Shown piece by piece: positions 24,357 to 32,454 of a stretch of 64,000 nt of DNA (positions are counted from its first letter, which is position 1; every line of letters starts with the position of its first letter). The translations under genes were made by a program, and so were the position numbers. Origin of the DNA: Streptomyces alboflavus. GTDB lineage: Bacteria > Actinomycetota > Actinomycetes > Streptomycetales > Streptomycetaceae. The stretch is taken from NCBI RefSeq assembly GCF_000716675.1, contig NZ_JNXT01000007.1:62001-126000 (forward strand), written 5' to 3'. The notes under the pieces are model-generated. The model ran no database searches, was not told the DNA's origin, and saw only the letters and a list, made by a program, of their open reading frames with translations.

Positions 24357-26134
24357 CGACCGTGGATCTCTTGGGTGCGCGTGAGCGCTGGGTGCGTACG
24401 GGCGGAGTGGAGCTGTGCGTCGCCGAGCTGGGGGACACAGGCCGGCCCACGGTGCTGCTCGTGCACGGCTATCCGGACTCCAAGGAGGTGTGGTCCGAGG
24501 TGGCCACACGCCTCGCGGACCGCTTCCACGTCGTGCTCTACGACGTGCGCGGGCACGGCAGGTCGACGGCGCCGAAGCCGCTGCGCGGCGGTTTCACGCT
24601 GGAGAAGCTCACCGACGACTTCCTCGCCGTCGCGGACGCGGTCAGCCCGGACAAGCCGGTGCACCTGGTGGGCCACGACTGGGGCTCGGTGCAGTCCTGG
24701 GAGTTCGTGACGGTCGAGCGCACACAGGGGCGGATCGCGTCCTTCAGCTCGATGTCGGGTCCTTCCCTGGACCACTTCGGGCACTGGATCAAGAAGCGCA
24801 TGACGCGGCCGACCCCGCGCCGCGCCGCCCAACTCGCAGGCCAGGGCGCCAAGTCCTGGTACGTGTACATGCTGCACACCCCCGTCCTGCCCGAGCTGGC
24901 CTGGCGCGGCCCGCTCGGCAAGCGCTGGCCGAAGATCCTCCAGCGCCTGGAGAAGGTCCCCGCCGACGGCTATCCCACGCTGTCGCTGCCGTCGGACGCC
25001 GCGCACGGCGCCTGGCTCTACCGCGACAACGTCCGGGCCCGGCTGCGCAGGCCCCGCGCGGACGCCTACGCCCACGCGCCGGTGCAGCTCATCGTCCCCT
25101 CCGGTGACATCTTCCTCTCCCAGAAGCTGTACGACGACCTGGAGTCGTGGGCCCCGCAGCTGACCCGGCGCACCCTCCCCGCGAAGCACTGGGTGCCACG
25201 CACCCGCCCGGACCAGCTCACCGCGTGGATCACGGAGTTCGTCACGGCCCATGAGGACGGCGGTCCCTCGGCCCTGGCGAGCGCGGCGGCCCCGGCGCCC
25301 GGCAAGCACGCCGACCGGTTCGCGGGCCAGCTCGTCCTGGTCACGGGCGCGGGCAGCGGCATCGGGCGGGCCACGGCGTTCGCGTTCGCCGAGGCGGGCG
25401 CGAAGGTGATCGCCGTCGACCGGGACGCGGAGGGCGCGGCGCGCACGGCGGAGCTGTCCCGGCTCGTGGGCGCCCCCGCGGCCTGGGCGGAGACGGTCGA
25501 CGTCAGCGACGAGCAGGCCATGGAGAAGCTGGCCGAGAAGGTCGCCACGGAGTACGGCGTCGTGGACGTCCTGGTGAACAACGCGGGCATCGGGCTGTCC
25601 GGATCCTTCCTCGACACCAGCTCCGAGGACTGGAAGAAGGTCCTCGACGTCAACCTGTGGGGCGTGATCCACGGCTGCCGTCTGTTCGGCAGGCAGATGG
25701 CCGAGCGCGGCCAGGGCGGGCACATCGTCAACACCGCGTCGGCGGCTGCCTATCAGCCCTCCAGGGCCCTGCCGGCGTACAGCACGTCGAAGGCCGCCGT
25801 CCTCATGCTCAGCGAGTGCCTGCGCGCGGAGCTGGCCGGGCAGGGCATCGGCGTCTCGGCGATCTGCCCGGGCTTCGTGAACACGAACATCACGTCGACC
25901 GCCCGCTTCGCCGGGGTCTCCGCCGACGAGGAGAAGCGCCGCCAGAAGAAGTCCGCCCGCCTCTACGGCCTGCGGAACTACCCCCCGGAGAAGGTCGCCG
26001 ACGCCGTCCTGCGTGCCGTCGTGCGCAATCAGGCCGTCGTCCCCGTCACCCCGGAGGCGCGCGGCGCCCACCTCATGTCCCGCTTCACGCCCAAGGCCCT
26101 GCGCGCGATAGCCCGATTGGAGCCACCGCTGTGA
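24353..26134 (+). CDS. Alpha/beta-hydrolase-SDR fusion, EphD-like
   Basis: 593 residues with two enzymes in one chain. Residues 1-300 are an epoxide-hydrolase-type alpha/beta hydrolase: VLLVHGYPDSKEVW (HGxP oxyanion loop), nucleophile Asp ~109 in LVGHDWGS, and a C-terminal histidine in PAKHWVPR. Residues ~320-593 are a classical SDR: LVTGAGSGIGRA (~330), NNAGIG, TASAAAY and YSTSK (Tyr ~475, Lys ~479). Mycobacterial EphD has the same architecture and nearly the same length and acts on epoxy-lipids. By analogy this enzyme may open an epoxide and oxidise or reduce the product. It overlaps both neighbours by four bases (ATGA and GTGA), so the three enzymes are made together. Confidence 0.92.
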   Translation: MTTVDLLGARERWVRTGGVELCVAELGDTGRPTVLLVHGYPDSKEVWSEVATRLADRFHVVLYDVRGHGRSTAPKPLRGGFTLEKLTDDFLAVADAVSPDKPVHLVGHDWGSVQSWEFVTVERTQGRIASFSSMSGPSLDHFGHWIKKRMTRPTPRRAAQLAGQGAKSWYVYMLHTPVLPELAWRGPLGKRWPKILQRLEKVPADGYPTLSLPSDAAHGAWLYRDNVRARLRRPRADAYAHAPVQLIVPSGDIFLSQKLYDDLESWAPQLTRRTLPAKHWVPRTRPDQLTAWITEFVTAHEDGGPSALASAAAPAPGKHADRFAGQLVLVTGAGSGIGRATAFAFAEAGAKVIAVDRDAEGAARTAELSRLVGAPAAWAETVDVSDEQAMEKLAEKVATEYGVVDVLVNNAGIGLSGSFLDTSSEDWKKVLDVNLWGVIHGCRLFGRQMAERGQGGHIVNTASAAAYQPSRALPAYSTSKAAVLMLSECLRAELAGQGIGVSAICPGFVNTNITSTARFAGVSADEEKRRQKKSARLYGLRNYPPEKVADAVLRAVVRNQAVVPVTPEARGAHLMSRFTPKALRAIARLEPPL

Positions 26135-27132
26135 GCACGAAGAAGCCGGAGGACAACCGGCGAGCGCATCGGGAAGAGCACCGCGAACAGGCCCTGGAAG
26201 AGCACTACGCCATCGTGCCGCGCCGGGTCTCGTTCGACTGGGACGAGACCTCGCTGGACTGGATCCCGGACGAGCCCGTCGCCACGCATGTCATCAACGT
26301 CCTGCACCTGCTGCTCCCGGCGGGGGAGCGGTGGTTCGTGAAGGTCTTCAAGGAAGGCCTGCCGCTGGTCACCGACCCCGTGCTCCGCAAGGACGTCAAG
26401 GGCTTCATGGGGCAGGAGGCGACGCACAGCGTGCAGCACGCGCACGTGCTCGACCACCTGGCGGCGCAGCGCCTGGACACGGCCGACTTCACGAAGTACG
26501 TCGACTTCCTCTTCGAGCGGCTCCTCGGGGAGAGGACGCCGCTCGGGCCGCTGGTGTCGACGCAGGAGTGGCTGCGGTTCCGGCTCGCGGTGGTGGCCGC
26601 CATCGAGCAGTTCACGGCGGTGCTCGGGGACTGGGTGCTCGCCGCCGACGGGCTCGACCGGGCCGGGGCGGACGACGTCATGCTCGACCTGCTGCGCTGG
26701 CACGGCGCGGAGGAGGTGGAGCACCGCGCGGTCGCGTTCGACATGTACCAGCACTGCGGCGGCACGGGCGCGCCCCGGTACGCACGCCGGGTCGCGGCGA
26801 TGGCGGTCACGGCACCCGTGATGCTCTACCTGTGGATCTGGGGCAGCGCCTATCTGCTCCGCCACGATCCTCGCTTCGCGAGGGCGAGGGGAACGTCGGG
26901 GACAGCCGGCGCGGCGGGGCGGCCCCGGCTGACCCCCCGGGCGTACAACAGGGCGGTCGACAAGGGCCTGCTGCCCTCCATGCGGAAGCTCGGCGCGGCC
27001 GTGCCCCGCTACCTGCGGCGGTCGTACCATCCGTCGCAGGAGGGCTCGCTGCGCAAGGCCGTCGACTATCTGGCGCAGTCGCCCGCGGCGCGGACCGCGG
27101 CGGCGGTGGCGGGCCGCGCGGCCATCGCCTAG
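26131..27132 (+). CDS. PF10118-type metal-dependent hydrolase
   Basis: 333 residues from the GTG at 26131, which overlaps the EphD-like stop. The mostly helical protein has histidine/glutamate motifs expected of this family: GFMGQEATHSVQHAHV (~90-105), AAIEQFTAVLGDWVL (~155-170) and HGAEEVEHRAVAFDMY (~190-205). These resemble a di-iron helical bundle, as in ferritin-like oxygenases. A hydrophobic segment follows at ~220-245 (AMAVTAPVMLYLWIWGSAYLL), so it is likely membrane-associated. The family has no firmly established reaction that I know of. Linkage to an epoxide-hydrolase/SDR fusion suggests lipid or hydrocarbon oxidation. Confidence 0.87.
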   Translation: MSTKKPEDNRRAHREEHREQALEEHYAIVPRRVSFDWDETSLDWIPDEPVATHVINVLHLLLPAGERWFVKVFKEGLPLVTDPVLRKDVKGFMGQEATHSVQHAHVLDHLAAQRLDTADFTKYVDFLFERLLGERTPLGPLVSTQEWLRFRLAVVAAIEQFTAVLGDWVLAADGLDRAGADDVMLDLLRWHGAEEVEHRAVAFDMYQHCGGTGAPRYARRVAAMAVTAPVMLYLWIWGSAYLLRHDPRFARARGTSGTAGAAGRPRLTPRAYNRAVDKGLLPSMRKLGAAVPRYLRRSYHPSQEGSLRKAVDYLAQSPAARTAAAVAGRAAIA

Positions 27133-27158
27133 TACGGAGCGTCGGGAGGGGCGGAAGC

Positions 27159-28232
27159 GTGGTGGAGGACGGGTCGGCCACGAGGTCGCGCACGGAGCGG
27201 TGGTCCGAAGAGGGCGCGGAGGCCGCGGGAGAGGGCACGGAAGCCGAGGGCGGGACAGAGGCGCCCCTGGTGTCGGCTCCCGCCCCGAGTGAGCCCCGCG
27301 TGGAGTACCGCATAGAGGACCTCGCCCACCACAGCGGGGCCACGGTCCGCACCATCCGCGCCTATCAGGACCGCGGCCTGCTGCCCCGGCCGGAGCGGCG
27401 CGGCCGGTCCAATGTGTACGGGGACGCGCATCTGGCCCGGCTGCGCCAGATCGCCGACCTGCTCGACCGGGGGTACACCCTCGCCTCCATCAAGGAGCTC
27501 CTGGAGGCCTGGGACGCGGGCCGCGGCCTCGGCGGGGTGCTCGGCCTGGTCGCGGAGGTCGACGGGCCCTGGACGGACGAGAAGGCCGACCGGATCACGC
27601 GGGCCGAGCTGATCGAGGCGTTCGGCGGTGTCCCGGACCCGGCGGCGGTGGCGGACGCGGTCGCGCTCGGCGTCCTTGAACCGCTGCCGGGGAACGACGA
27701 CGAGTTCCTGGTGCCGAGCCCGCAAGAGCTGGCGGTGGCCGCCGAGTTGCACGCGGCCGGGGTGCCGCTGTCAGCGATCTCCAGCCATCTGCGGGAGTTG
27801 AGGGGGCAGGTCGAGCACATCGCGGCCCGTTTCCTGGAGTTCACCAACGAGTACGTCTTCGCGCGCTATCTCGGCGATCATCAGCCGACCGAGGCCGACG
27901 CGGCCGAGGCCGCCTCGCTGATCCGCCGCCTCCGCCCGCTGGCGCAGAAGTCGGTCGACGCCGAACTGGCGCGCGCGATGCGCATGTTGGCCACCCGGAA
28001 CCTGCGCCGCCACCTCGTCGCCGAGGAGCCCCTCCGAGCGGGCGACGAGCCCGCGTACGTGGGCCTGCCCGGCGACACAATGCGCGCTGTTCAGGAGCTG
28101 GTTGGGCGCGAGCACGCGGCGGAGTTCATCGCGGCGGCGGCCGAACGGGAAGTCCACAGCCGCACATTGGACAGACTTTCCTCAATTGACCGCAAACAGG
28201 CCCAAGTTACCCAAAAGCCGCCATCTGCCTGA
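27159..28232 (+). CDS. MerR-family transcriptional regulator
   Basis: 357 residues. After an acidic low-complexity N-terminus (~1-48) the MerR DNA-binding domain runs YRIEDLAHHSGATVRTIRAYQDRGLLPRPERRG (~50-82) and GDAHLARLRQIADLLDRGYTLASIKELL (~87-115). The C-terminal ~230 residues are helical and lack the cysteines of metal-sensing MerR proteins, so a hydrophobic or organic ligand is more likely. Two adjacent GTG codons (27159, 27162) are possible starts, eight bases after GGAGGGG. It follows the three-enzyme operon by 26 bases and probably regulates it. A DnaA-box group begins four bases after its stop. Confidence 0.88.
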   Translation: MVEDGSATRSRTERWSEEGAEAAGEGTEAEGGTEAPLVSAPAPSEPRVEYRIEDLAHHSGATVRTIRAYQDRGLLPRPERRGRSNVYGDAHLARLRQIADLLDRGYTLASIKELLEAWDAGRGLGGVLGLVAEVDGPWTDEKADRITRAELIEAFGGVPDPAAVADAVALGVLEPLPGNDDEFLVPSPQELAVAAELHAAGVPLSAISSHLRELRGQVEHIAARFLEFTNEYVFARYLGDHQPTEADAAEAASLIRRLRPLAQKSVDAELARAMRMLATRNLRRHLVAEEPLRAGDEPAYVGLPGDTMRAVQELVGREHAAEFIAAAAEREVHSRTLDRLSSIDRKQAQVTQKPPSA

Positions 28233-28235
28233 GAG

Positions 28236-28302
28236 TTGTCCACAGAATCGTCAACGAGCCTGTGGATAACCGGACTTGGTTGTGGATCAAACCTGTGGGT
28301 GA
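28236..28302. other. Second group of DnaA boxes
   Basis: TTGTCCACA (28236), TGTGGATAA (28261, reverse strand), TGTGGATCA (28281, reverse strand) and TGTGGGTGA (28294, reverse strand, weak) lie within 67 bases. The first two match Streptomyces DnaA boxes well. The surrounding 233-base gap (28233-28465) is AT-richer than the genes and shows no gene. Confidence 0.8.
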
Positions 28303-28465
28303 AAATTCGTCGATGAAAAGTCGGTGGCGAGAAATCGAGTGCGCGGAGAACGGGCGAGCACGCCGAGAAACGCGACCGTGCCGCTCGCCGCGCCGCCGAC
28401 CGCGCCGCCGAACCAATGCGCGGAGCGGGCGCGTCCCCGCCGCCGACCAGGCATGATCGGAAGAC

Positions 28466-28912
28466 ATGGAGCACCTGCACAGCACCGAGGCCGCCGTCGG
28501 CGCGCTGCGCGCGATAGCGCGTGAGCACGAGCGGGAGATCGAGGTCACGCACGACATAGGCGCCGACCGGACCTCCCGGCGTACCGCCGCGGGCTTCGAG
28601 GTGGCGACGGACCCGGACGGCTCGCTGCCGCACGAGGCGTTCGTGGAGTTCGGCGGCTCCCCGCGGCTCTCCGTGCGCCTCTACCCCGACGACGACGCGC
28701 TGATCGAGGTCGAGGGCGTCGAGTGCCACGACATCCCGCGCGACTCGGTGCCCGCGTTCGTACGGTCCGTCCTGGGCGGCCTCGCGTACGTCAGGGGGCG
28801 CCGCTTCCCGCCCGGCTACTGGCTGGTCGTACCGCTGCCCGGCGACGAGACGTACAAGGAACTGATCCCCATGATCTCGCTCACGCCCTGGCTGAACGCC
28901 CGGGTCCGCTGA
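28466..28912 (+). CDS. Conserved small protein, function unknown
   Basis: 148 residues, soluble and mildly acidic. The segments HLHSTEAAVGALRAIAREH, VEFGGSPRLSVRLYPDDD and RGRRFPPGYWLVVPLPGDE give it the look of a compact alpha/beta domain, and no catalytic motif is recognised. It stands alone between a DnaA-box group and an LLM oxidoreductase gene. I recall equivalents in most Streptomyces, which argues for a real gene, but no function. The start is an ATG with a weak GGAAGAC upstream. An enzyme or a binding protein for a small ligand are both possible. Confidence 0.75.
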   Translation: MEHLHSTEAAVGALRAIAREHEREIEVTHDIGADRTSRRTAAGFEVATDPDGSLPHEAFVEFGGSPRLSVRLYPDDDALIEVEGVECHDIPRDSVPAFVRSVLGGLAYVRGRRFPPGYWLVVPLPGDETYKELIPMISLTPWLNARVR

Positions 28913-29048
28913 GCGCTCGCCCGCCGCGCGAAAGCCCCGGCAGGAGCGGTGTCACGGCCCCCGACGGGCCCGCCCGGGCGAAGCGGACCGCGCGGGCACC
29001 CGGCCACAGGGAGAAGGCGATCCTCCGGACGGTCGTACGCTCGAAGAC

Positions 29049-29951
29049 ATGAGTCTGCGCCTGAGCACCGTCATCCTGCCCGTCCGCCGCTGGCACGAGG
29101 GGGGCAAGGAGCGCTGGCAGCGCGCGGAGGACCTCGGTTTCCACACCGCGTACACCTATGACCACCTCTCCTGGCGGACGTTCCGCGACGGGCCCTGGTT
29201 CGGCGCGCTGCCGACCCTGACGGCCGCCGCGGAGGCGACCGGGCGGATCCGCCTGGGCACGCTCGTGACCTCGCCGAACTTCCGGCACCCGGTGACGCTC
29301 GCCAAGGAGCTGATCACCCTCGACGACGTGTCGAACGGCCGGATCACGCTCGGCATCGGCGCGGGCGGCAACGGCTTCGACGCCGCCACGCTCCGCCGCG
29401 CCGACGAGGAGCCCTGGACGCCCCGGGAACGCGCGGACCACTTCGGTGAGTTCCTGCCGCTGCTCGACCGGCTGCTCACCGAGGACTCGGTGACGTACGA
29501 GGGCGAGCGGTACGCGGCGTACGAGGCGCGGAACATCCCGGGCTGTGTGCAGCGCCCCCGGCTGCCGTTCGCCGTGGCCGCCACCGGACCCCGCGGCCTG
29601 CGGCTCGCCGCGCGGCACGGGCAGGCGTGGGTGACGACCGGCGACCCGAAGATCTCCGCGACGGGCACCCCCGAGCAGTCCCTCGAAGCCATCCGCGGCC
29701 AGTTCGACAAGCTCGGCAAGGCCTGCGCGGACGTCGGCCGCGACGTCGAGGAGCTGGACAAGGTGCTGCTCACCGGCTTCACGCCGGACCGCCCGCTGGA
29801 CTCCTTCGACGCCTTCGTCGACTTCGCGGGCAAGCACGCCGCGCTCGGCTTCGACGAGATCGTCCTGCACTGGCCGCTGCCCGGCACGGACTTCGGCGCG
29901 GACGAGAAGGTCTTCGAGCGCATCGCGACCGAGGCGCTCGCGCAGCTCTGA
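29049..29951 (+). CDS. LLM-class flavin-dependent oxidoreductase
   Basis: 300-residue luciferase-like TIM barrel. Signatures are AEDLGFHTAYTYDHL at the N-terminus, RIRLGTLVTSPNFRHPVTLAKELITLDDVSNGRITLGIGAGG (quoted in parts here) near residues 70-115, and PFAVAATGPRGLRLAARHGQAW near 175-195. Actinobacterial members usually employ F420 or FMN as a freely diffusing cofactor. The hydride donor or substrate cannot be read from sequence. A TACGCT box seven bases before the ATG suggests a short or absent leader. It is monocistronic: the downstream 264 bases contain a 12-base tandem repeat and a hairpin. Confidence 0.9.
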   Translation: MSLRLSTVILPVRRWHEGGKERWQRAEDLGFHTAYTYDHLSWRTFRDGPWFGALPTLTAAAEATGRIRLGTLVTSPNFRHPVTLAKELITLDDVSNGRITLGIGAGGNGFDAATLRRADEEPWTPRERADHFGEFLPLLDRLLTEDSVTYEGERYAAYEARNIPGCVQRPRLPFAVAATGPRGLRLAARHGQAWVTTGDPKISATGTPEQSLEAIRGQFDKLGKACADVGRDVEELDKVLLTGFTPDRPLDSFDAFVDFAGKHAALGFDEIVLHWPLPGTDFGADEKVFERIATEALAQL

Positions 29952-29969
29952 CGCGCGCAGTCGGCCGGA

Positions 29970-30041
29970 TTCGGCGGAGGGCTCGGCGAAGGGTTCGGCG
30001 GAGGGCTCGGCGGAGGGCTCGGTGGAGGATTCGGCGGAGGG
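29970..30041. repeat. Six tandem 12 bp repeats
   Basis: Six consecutive 12-base units of the form TTCGGCGGAGGG or CTCGGCGGAGGG follow the LLM gene; units 2 and 5 carry single changes. A degenerate seventh unit follows. The region lies outside recognised genes. Confidence 0.9.
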
Positions 30042-30104
30042 TTCGGCACCGGCTCCGTCGGCTCTGACGCGAGGCTCGCCCGATTCCGCCGTGCGCCGCC
30101 GACG

Positions 30105-30129
30105 CCTCCGGCCGCCGGTGGGCCGGAGG
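30105..30129. terminator. Hairpin after the LLM gene
   Basis: CCTCCGGCC (30105-30113) pairs with GGCCGGAGG (30121-30129) around a seven-base loop. There is no T-tract. It probably separates the LLM gene from the HAD phosphatase. Confidence 0.5.
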
Positions 30130-30215
30130 TGCGGCAGGGGCGCACGGGTGTGAGACGTACTCAGATGTGCGCCCCGCCACACACCCGTGCGCGCATATGC
30201 GGGACAATCGCGTAC

Positions 30216-31136
30216 GTGACCCCAACCACCCCGCGGCCCCACGTGCCGGCCCCCGCCGTTCCGCCCCGGCTGATCGCCACGGACCTGGACGGCACGCTGC
30301 TGCGCGACGACAAGTCCGTCTCGGAGCGCACCGTCGCCGCGCTCGCCGCCGCCGAGGCCGCCGGGATCGAGGTCTTCTTCGTGACCGGGCGCCCGGCCCG
30401 CTGGATGGACGTCGTCAGCGACCACATGCACGGCCACGGCCTGGCCATCTGCGGGAACGGCGCCGCGGTGGTCGACCTGCACGGCGGCCCCGGCAGCCAC
30501 CGCTTCGTGATGGTGCGGGAGCTCGACCCGGCCGTCGCCCTGGACGTGATCGGCATCCTGCGCGCGGCGGCGCCCGGCACGTCCTTCGCGATCGAGCGGA
30601 CCGGCGGGGTGCACCACGAACCGTCCTACCCGCCGCTGCACCTGGACCCCGCGGTCAGCGTCGCGCCCGCCGAGAAGCTCCTCAGGGACGGGTCCGACAG
30701 CGCCGACCAGCCCGTCCTCAAGGTCCTCGCCCACCACCCCGACCTCTCGCCGGACGCGTTCCTGACCCTGGCCCGGGTGGCCGTGGGCAACCGCGTGGAG
30801 ATCACCCGGTCCAGCCCCACCGCGCTCCTGGAGATCAGCGGCCCCGGCGTCTCCAAGGCCAGCACCCTCGCCCTGTGCTGCGCGGAGCGCGGTATCAGCC
30901 ACGAGGAAGTCGTCGCCTTCGGAGACATGCCGAACGACATCGAGATGCTCACCTGGGCCGGTGTCTCGTACGCCATGGGCAACGCCCACGCGGACGTGAT
31001 CGCGGCGGCCTCGGGCCGCACGGTCGCCAACAACGAGGACGGCGTGGCCGTGGTCATCGAGCGAATACTGGCCGCCCGCTCCGGCGAGAACACCCGCCAG
31101 AGCCCCACCCCCAGCCCCGGCGACAGCACCCGCTAG
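30216..31136 (+). CDS. HAD-superfamily phosphatase, Cof-like
   Basis: 306 residues from the GTG at 30216; earlier in-frame starts would add a tail of poor composition. Motif I is [12 protein letters not shown] (~residue 21), motif II is FFVTGRPARW, motif III is the lysine in GVSKASTL and motif IV is [12 protein letters not shown] (~248). The C2B cap lies between. It is paralogous to the gene at 18040-18870 and likely hydrolyses a sugar or cofactor phosphate in the cytoplasm. A GACAAT box about seven bases upstream may give a nearly leaderless transcript. It converges on the M23 peptidase, and their stop codons overlap by three bases within CTAG. Confidence 0.88.
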   Translation: MTPTTPRPHVPAPAVPPRLIATDLDGTLLRDDKSVSERTVAALAAAEAAGIEVFFVTGRPARWMDVVSDHMHGHGLAICGNGAAVVDLHGGPGSHRFVMVRELDPAVALDVIGILRAAAPGTSFAIERTGGVHHEPSYPPLHLDPAVSVAPAEKLLRDGSDSADQPVLKVLAHHPDLSPDAFLTLARVAVGNRVEITRSSPTALLEISGPGVSKASTLALCCAERGISHEEVVAFGDMPNDIEMLTWAGVSYAMGNAHADVIAAASGRTVANNEDGVAVVIERILAARSGENTRQSPTPSPGDSTR

Positions 31137-32257
31137 AGCCCCACCCCGCGCTCCGCGAGCCACCCCACCGGATCCACCCCCGAGCCCAGGTCCGGCGTCA
31201 CCCGGGTCTCGAAGTGCAGATGCGGGCCGGTCGAGTTGCCGGTGGTGCCCGCCTGGCCGACCCACTGGCCGGTGCGCACCCGCTCCCCCTGGTCGACGGC
31301 GACGGACGCCAAGTGCGCGTACTGCGTGTACGAGCCGTCCTCGTGCCGCACCACGACCTCCACGCCGAAGCCGCCGCCGCACGCCACCCGCACCACCCGC
31401 CCGGCGCCCACCGACCGCACCGGGGCGCCGATGGCGACGGCGAAGTCCTGCCCGGTGTGCCGTGCCGCCCAGCGCGCGCCCGCGCTGTCGAAGCCCGCGG
31501 ACAGCTCGTACGACTCCACGGGCGTCACCCACGCGCGCGTAGACGACGATTCCGGCTGCGCGAGCCGGACGGCGCCCCGGCACCGGCCCGCCGCGGCCGA
31601 CGCGTCGGCCTCCTCCTGGAGGGTCCACCGCGCCGACTCCAGCTTCGCCTCGATGTCCCGCTTCAGCCGGGCGAGGCGCGCCTCACGGCGGTCGAGCACG
31701 TCCCGGGCGCGGGTGGCGGACCGCCGGGCCGTGGCGAGCCTGGCCGCGGCCCGCTGGGTCCGGGCGACGGTGTTGGTGACGGCGAGGTCCGCCTGCCCGA
31801 CGACGCGCCTGCCGCGCAGCAGTTCGTCGGGGTTGTCCGCGAGCAGGAGGCGCGCGGTGAGCGGCAGGCCGCCGCCGGTGCGGTACTGGGCGGTGGCCAT
31901 CCGGCCCAGGTCCTCGTGCAGCACGGAGACTTCGTACCGCTCCTTGGCGAGCAGCCGCTCCAGGTGCTTGACGCGGGCGCGCTGCACTGCGGCCGCCCGG
32001 CGCCCGGCCTCGTAGCGCGCGGTGGCCGACTGGGCCTCTACGTAGAGGCGTGCCACCTCCATGCTGGCGCTCGGCCCGCCGTGCCCTCCACTGCCGGCGC
32101 TCCCGGCGCTCCCGGCGCTCCCGGTGTTCTCGGCGCTCCCGCCGCTTCCGTCGGGTCCGTCGGCGGCCGCCGCTCCGGGCACGCCGAGAGCGACGAGCGC
32201 GCAGAGCAGGACCGGCAGAACCGGTGCGACGAGGGGGCGGCAGGGCAGCGGACGCAT
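31133..32257 (-). CDS. M23-family peptidoglycan endopeptidase with coiled coil
   Basis: 374 residues. The signal peptide (residues ~1-32, ending GAAAA) is followed by a Gly/Ser-rich linker with four AGS-like repeats. A long coiled coil (~66-225) comes next, as in EnvC/NlpD-type regulators of cell-wall hydrolases. The LytM (M23) domain is ~255-374, with HTGQDFAV (zinc His and Asp) and GPHLHFE (HxH) intact, so it should be an active zinc enzyme cutting peptide cross-links. It is secreted or wall-associated. The ATG at 32257 gives a good signal peptide. The upstream region to the sensor kinase (198 bases) shows no other gene. Confidence 0.92.
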   Translation of the reverse strand: MRPLPCRPLVAPVLPVLLCALVALGVPGAAAADGPDGSGGSAENTGSAGSAGSAGSGGHGGPSASMEVARLYVEAQSATARYEAGRRAAAVQRARVKHLERLLAKERYEVSVLHEDLGRMATAQYRTGGGLPLTARLLLADNPDELLRGRRVVGQADLAVTNTVARTQRAAARLATARRSATRARDVLDRREARLARLKRDIEAKLESARWTLQEEADASAAAGRCRGAVRLAQPESSSTRAWVTPVESYELSAGFDSAGARWAARHTGQDFAVAIGAPVRSVGAGRVVRVACGGGFGVEVVVRHEDGSYTQYAHLASVAVDQGERVRTGQWVGQAGTTGNSTGPHLHFETRVTPDLGSGVDPVGWLAERGVGL

Positions 32258-32454
32258 GTCCCGGATCGTTGCCCGCACGGGCGCGCGGCGCCTGGGGAAC
32301 TCCTGCGCGCGGGGGACCCGGTGACCCGTACGGGGCACGCGGTACCGCCGAACAGGGGCGCATCGCACGCCACGCGCGCCGGGCATCCGCGCGGGCCGTC
32401 GGCGGTCACCCCCGGAGCACCCTCCGGAAGCTCCCTCGGGAACACGCCCCCACG

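Noticed and set aside
28881..31628. A 915-codon reverse frame over the LLM and HAD genes
   Set aside because: Both forward genes are intact families; the reverse product is Gly/Arg/Val-rich with no domain.
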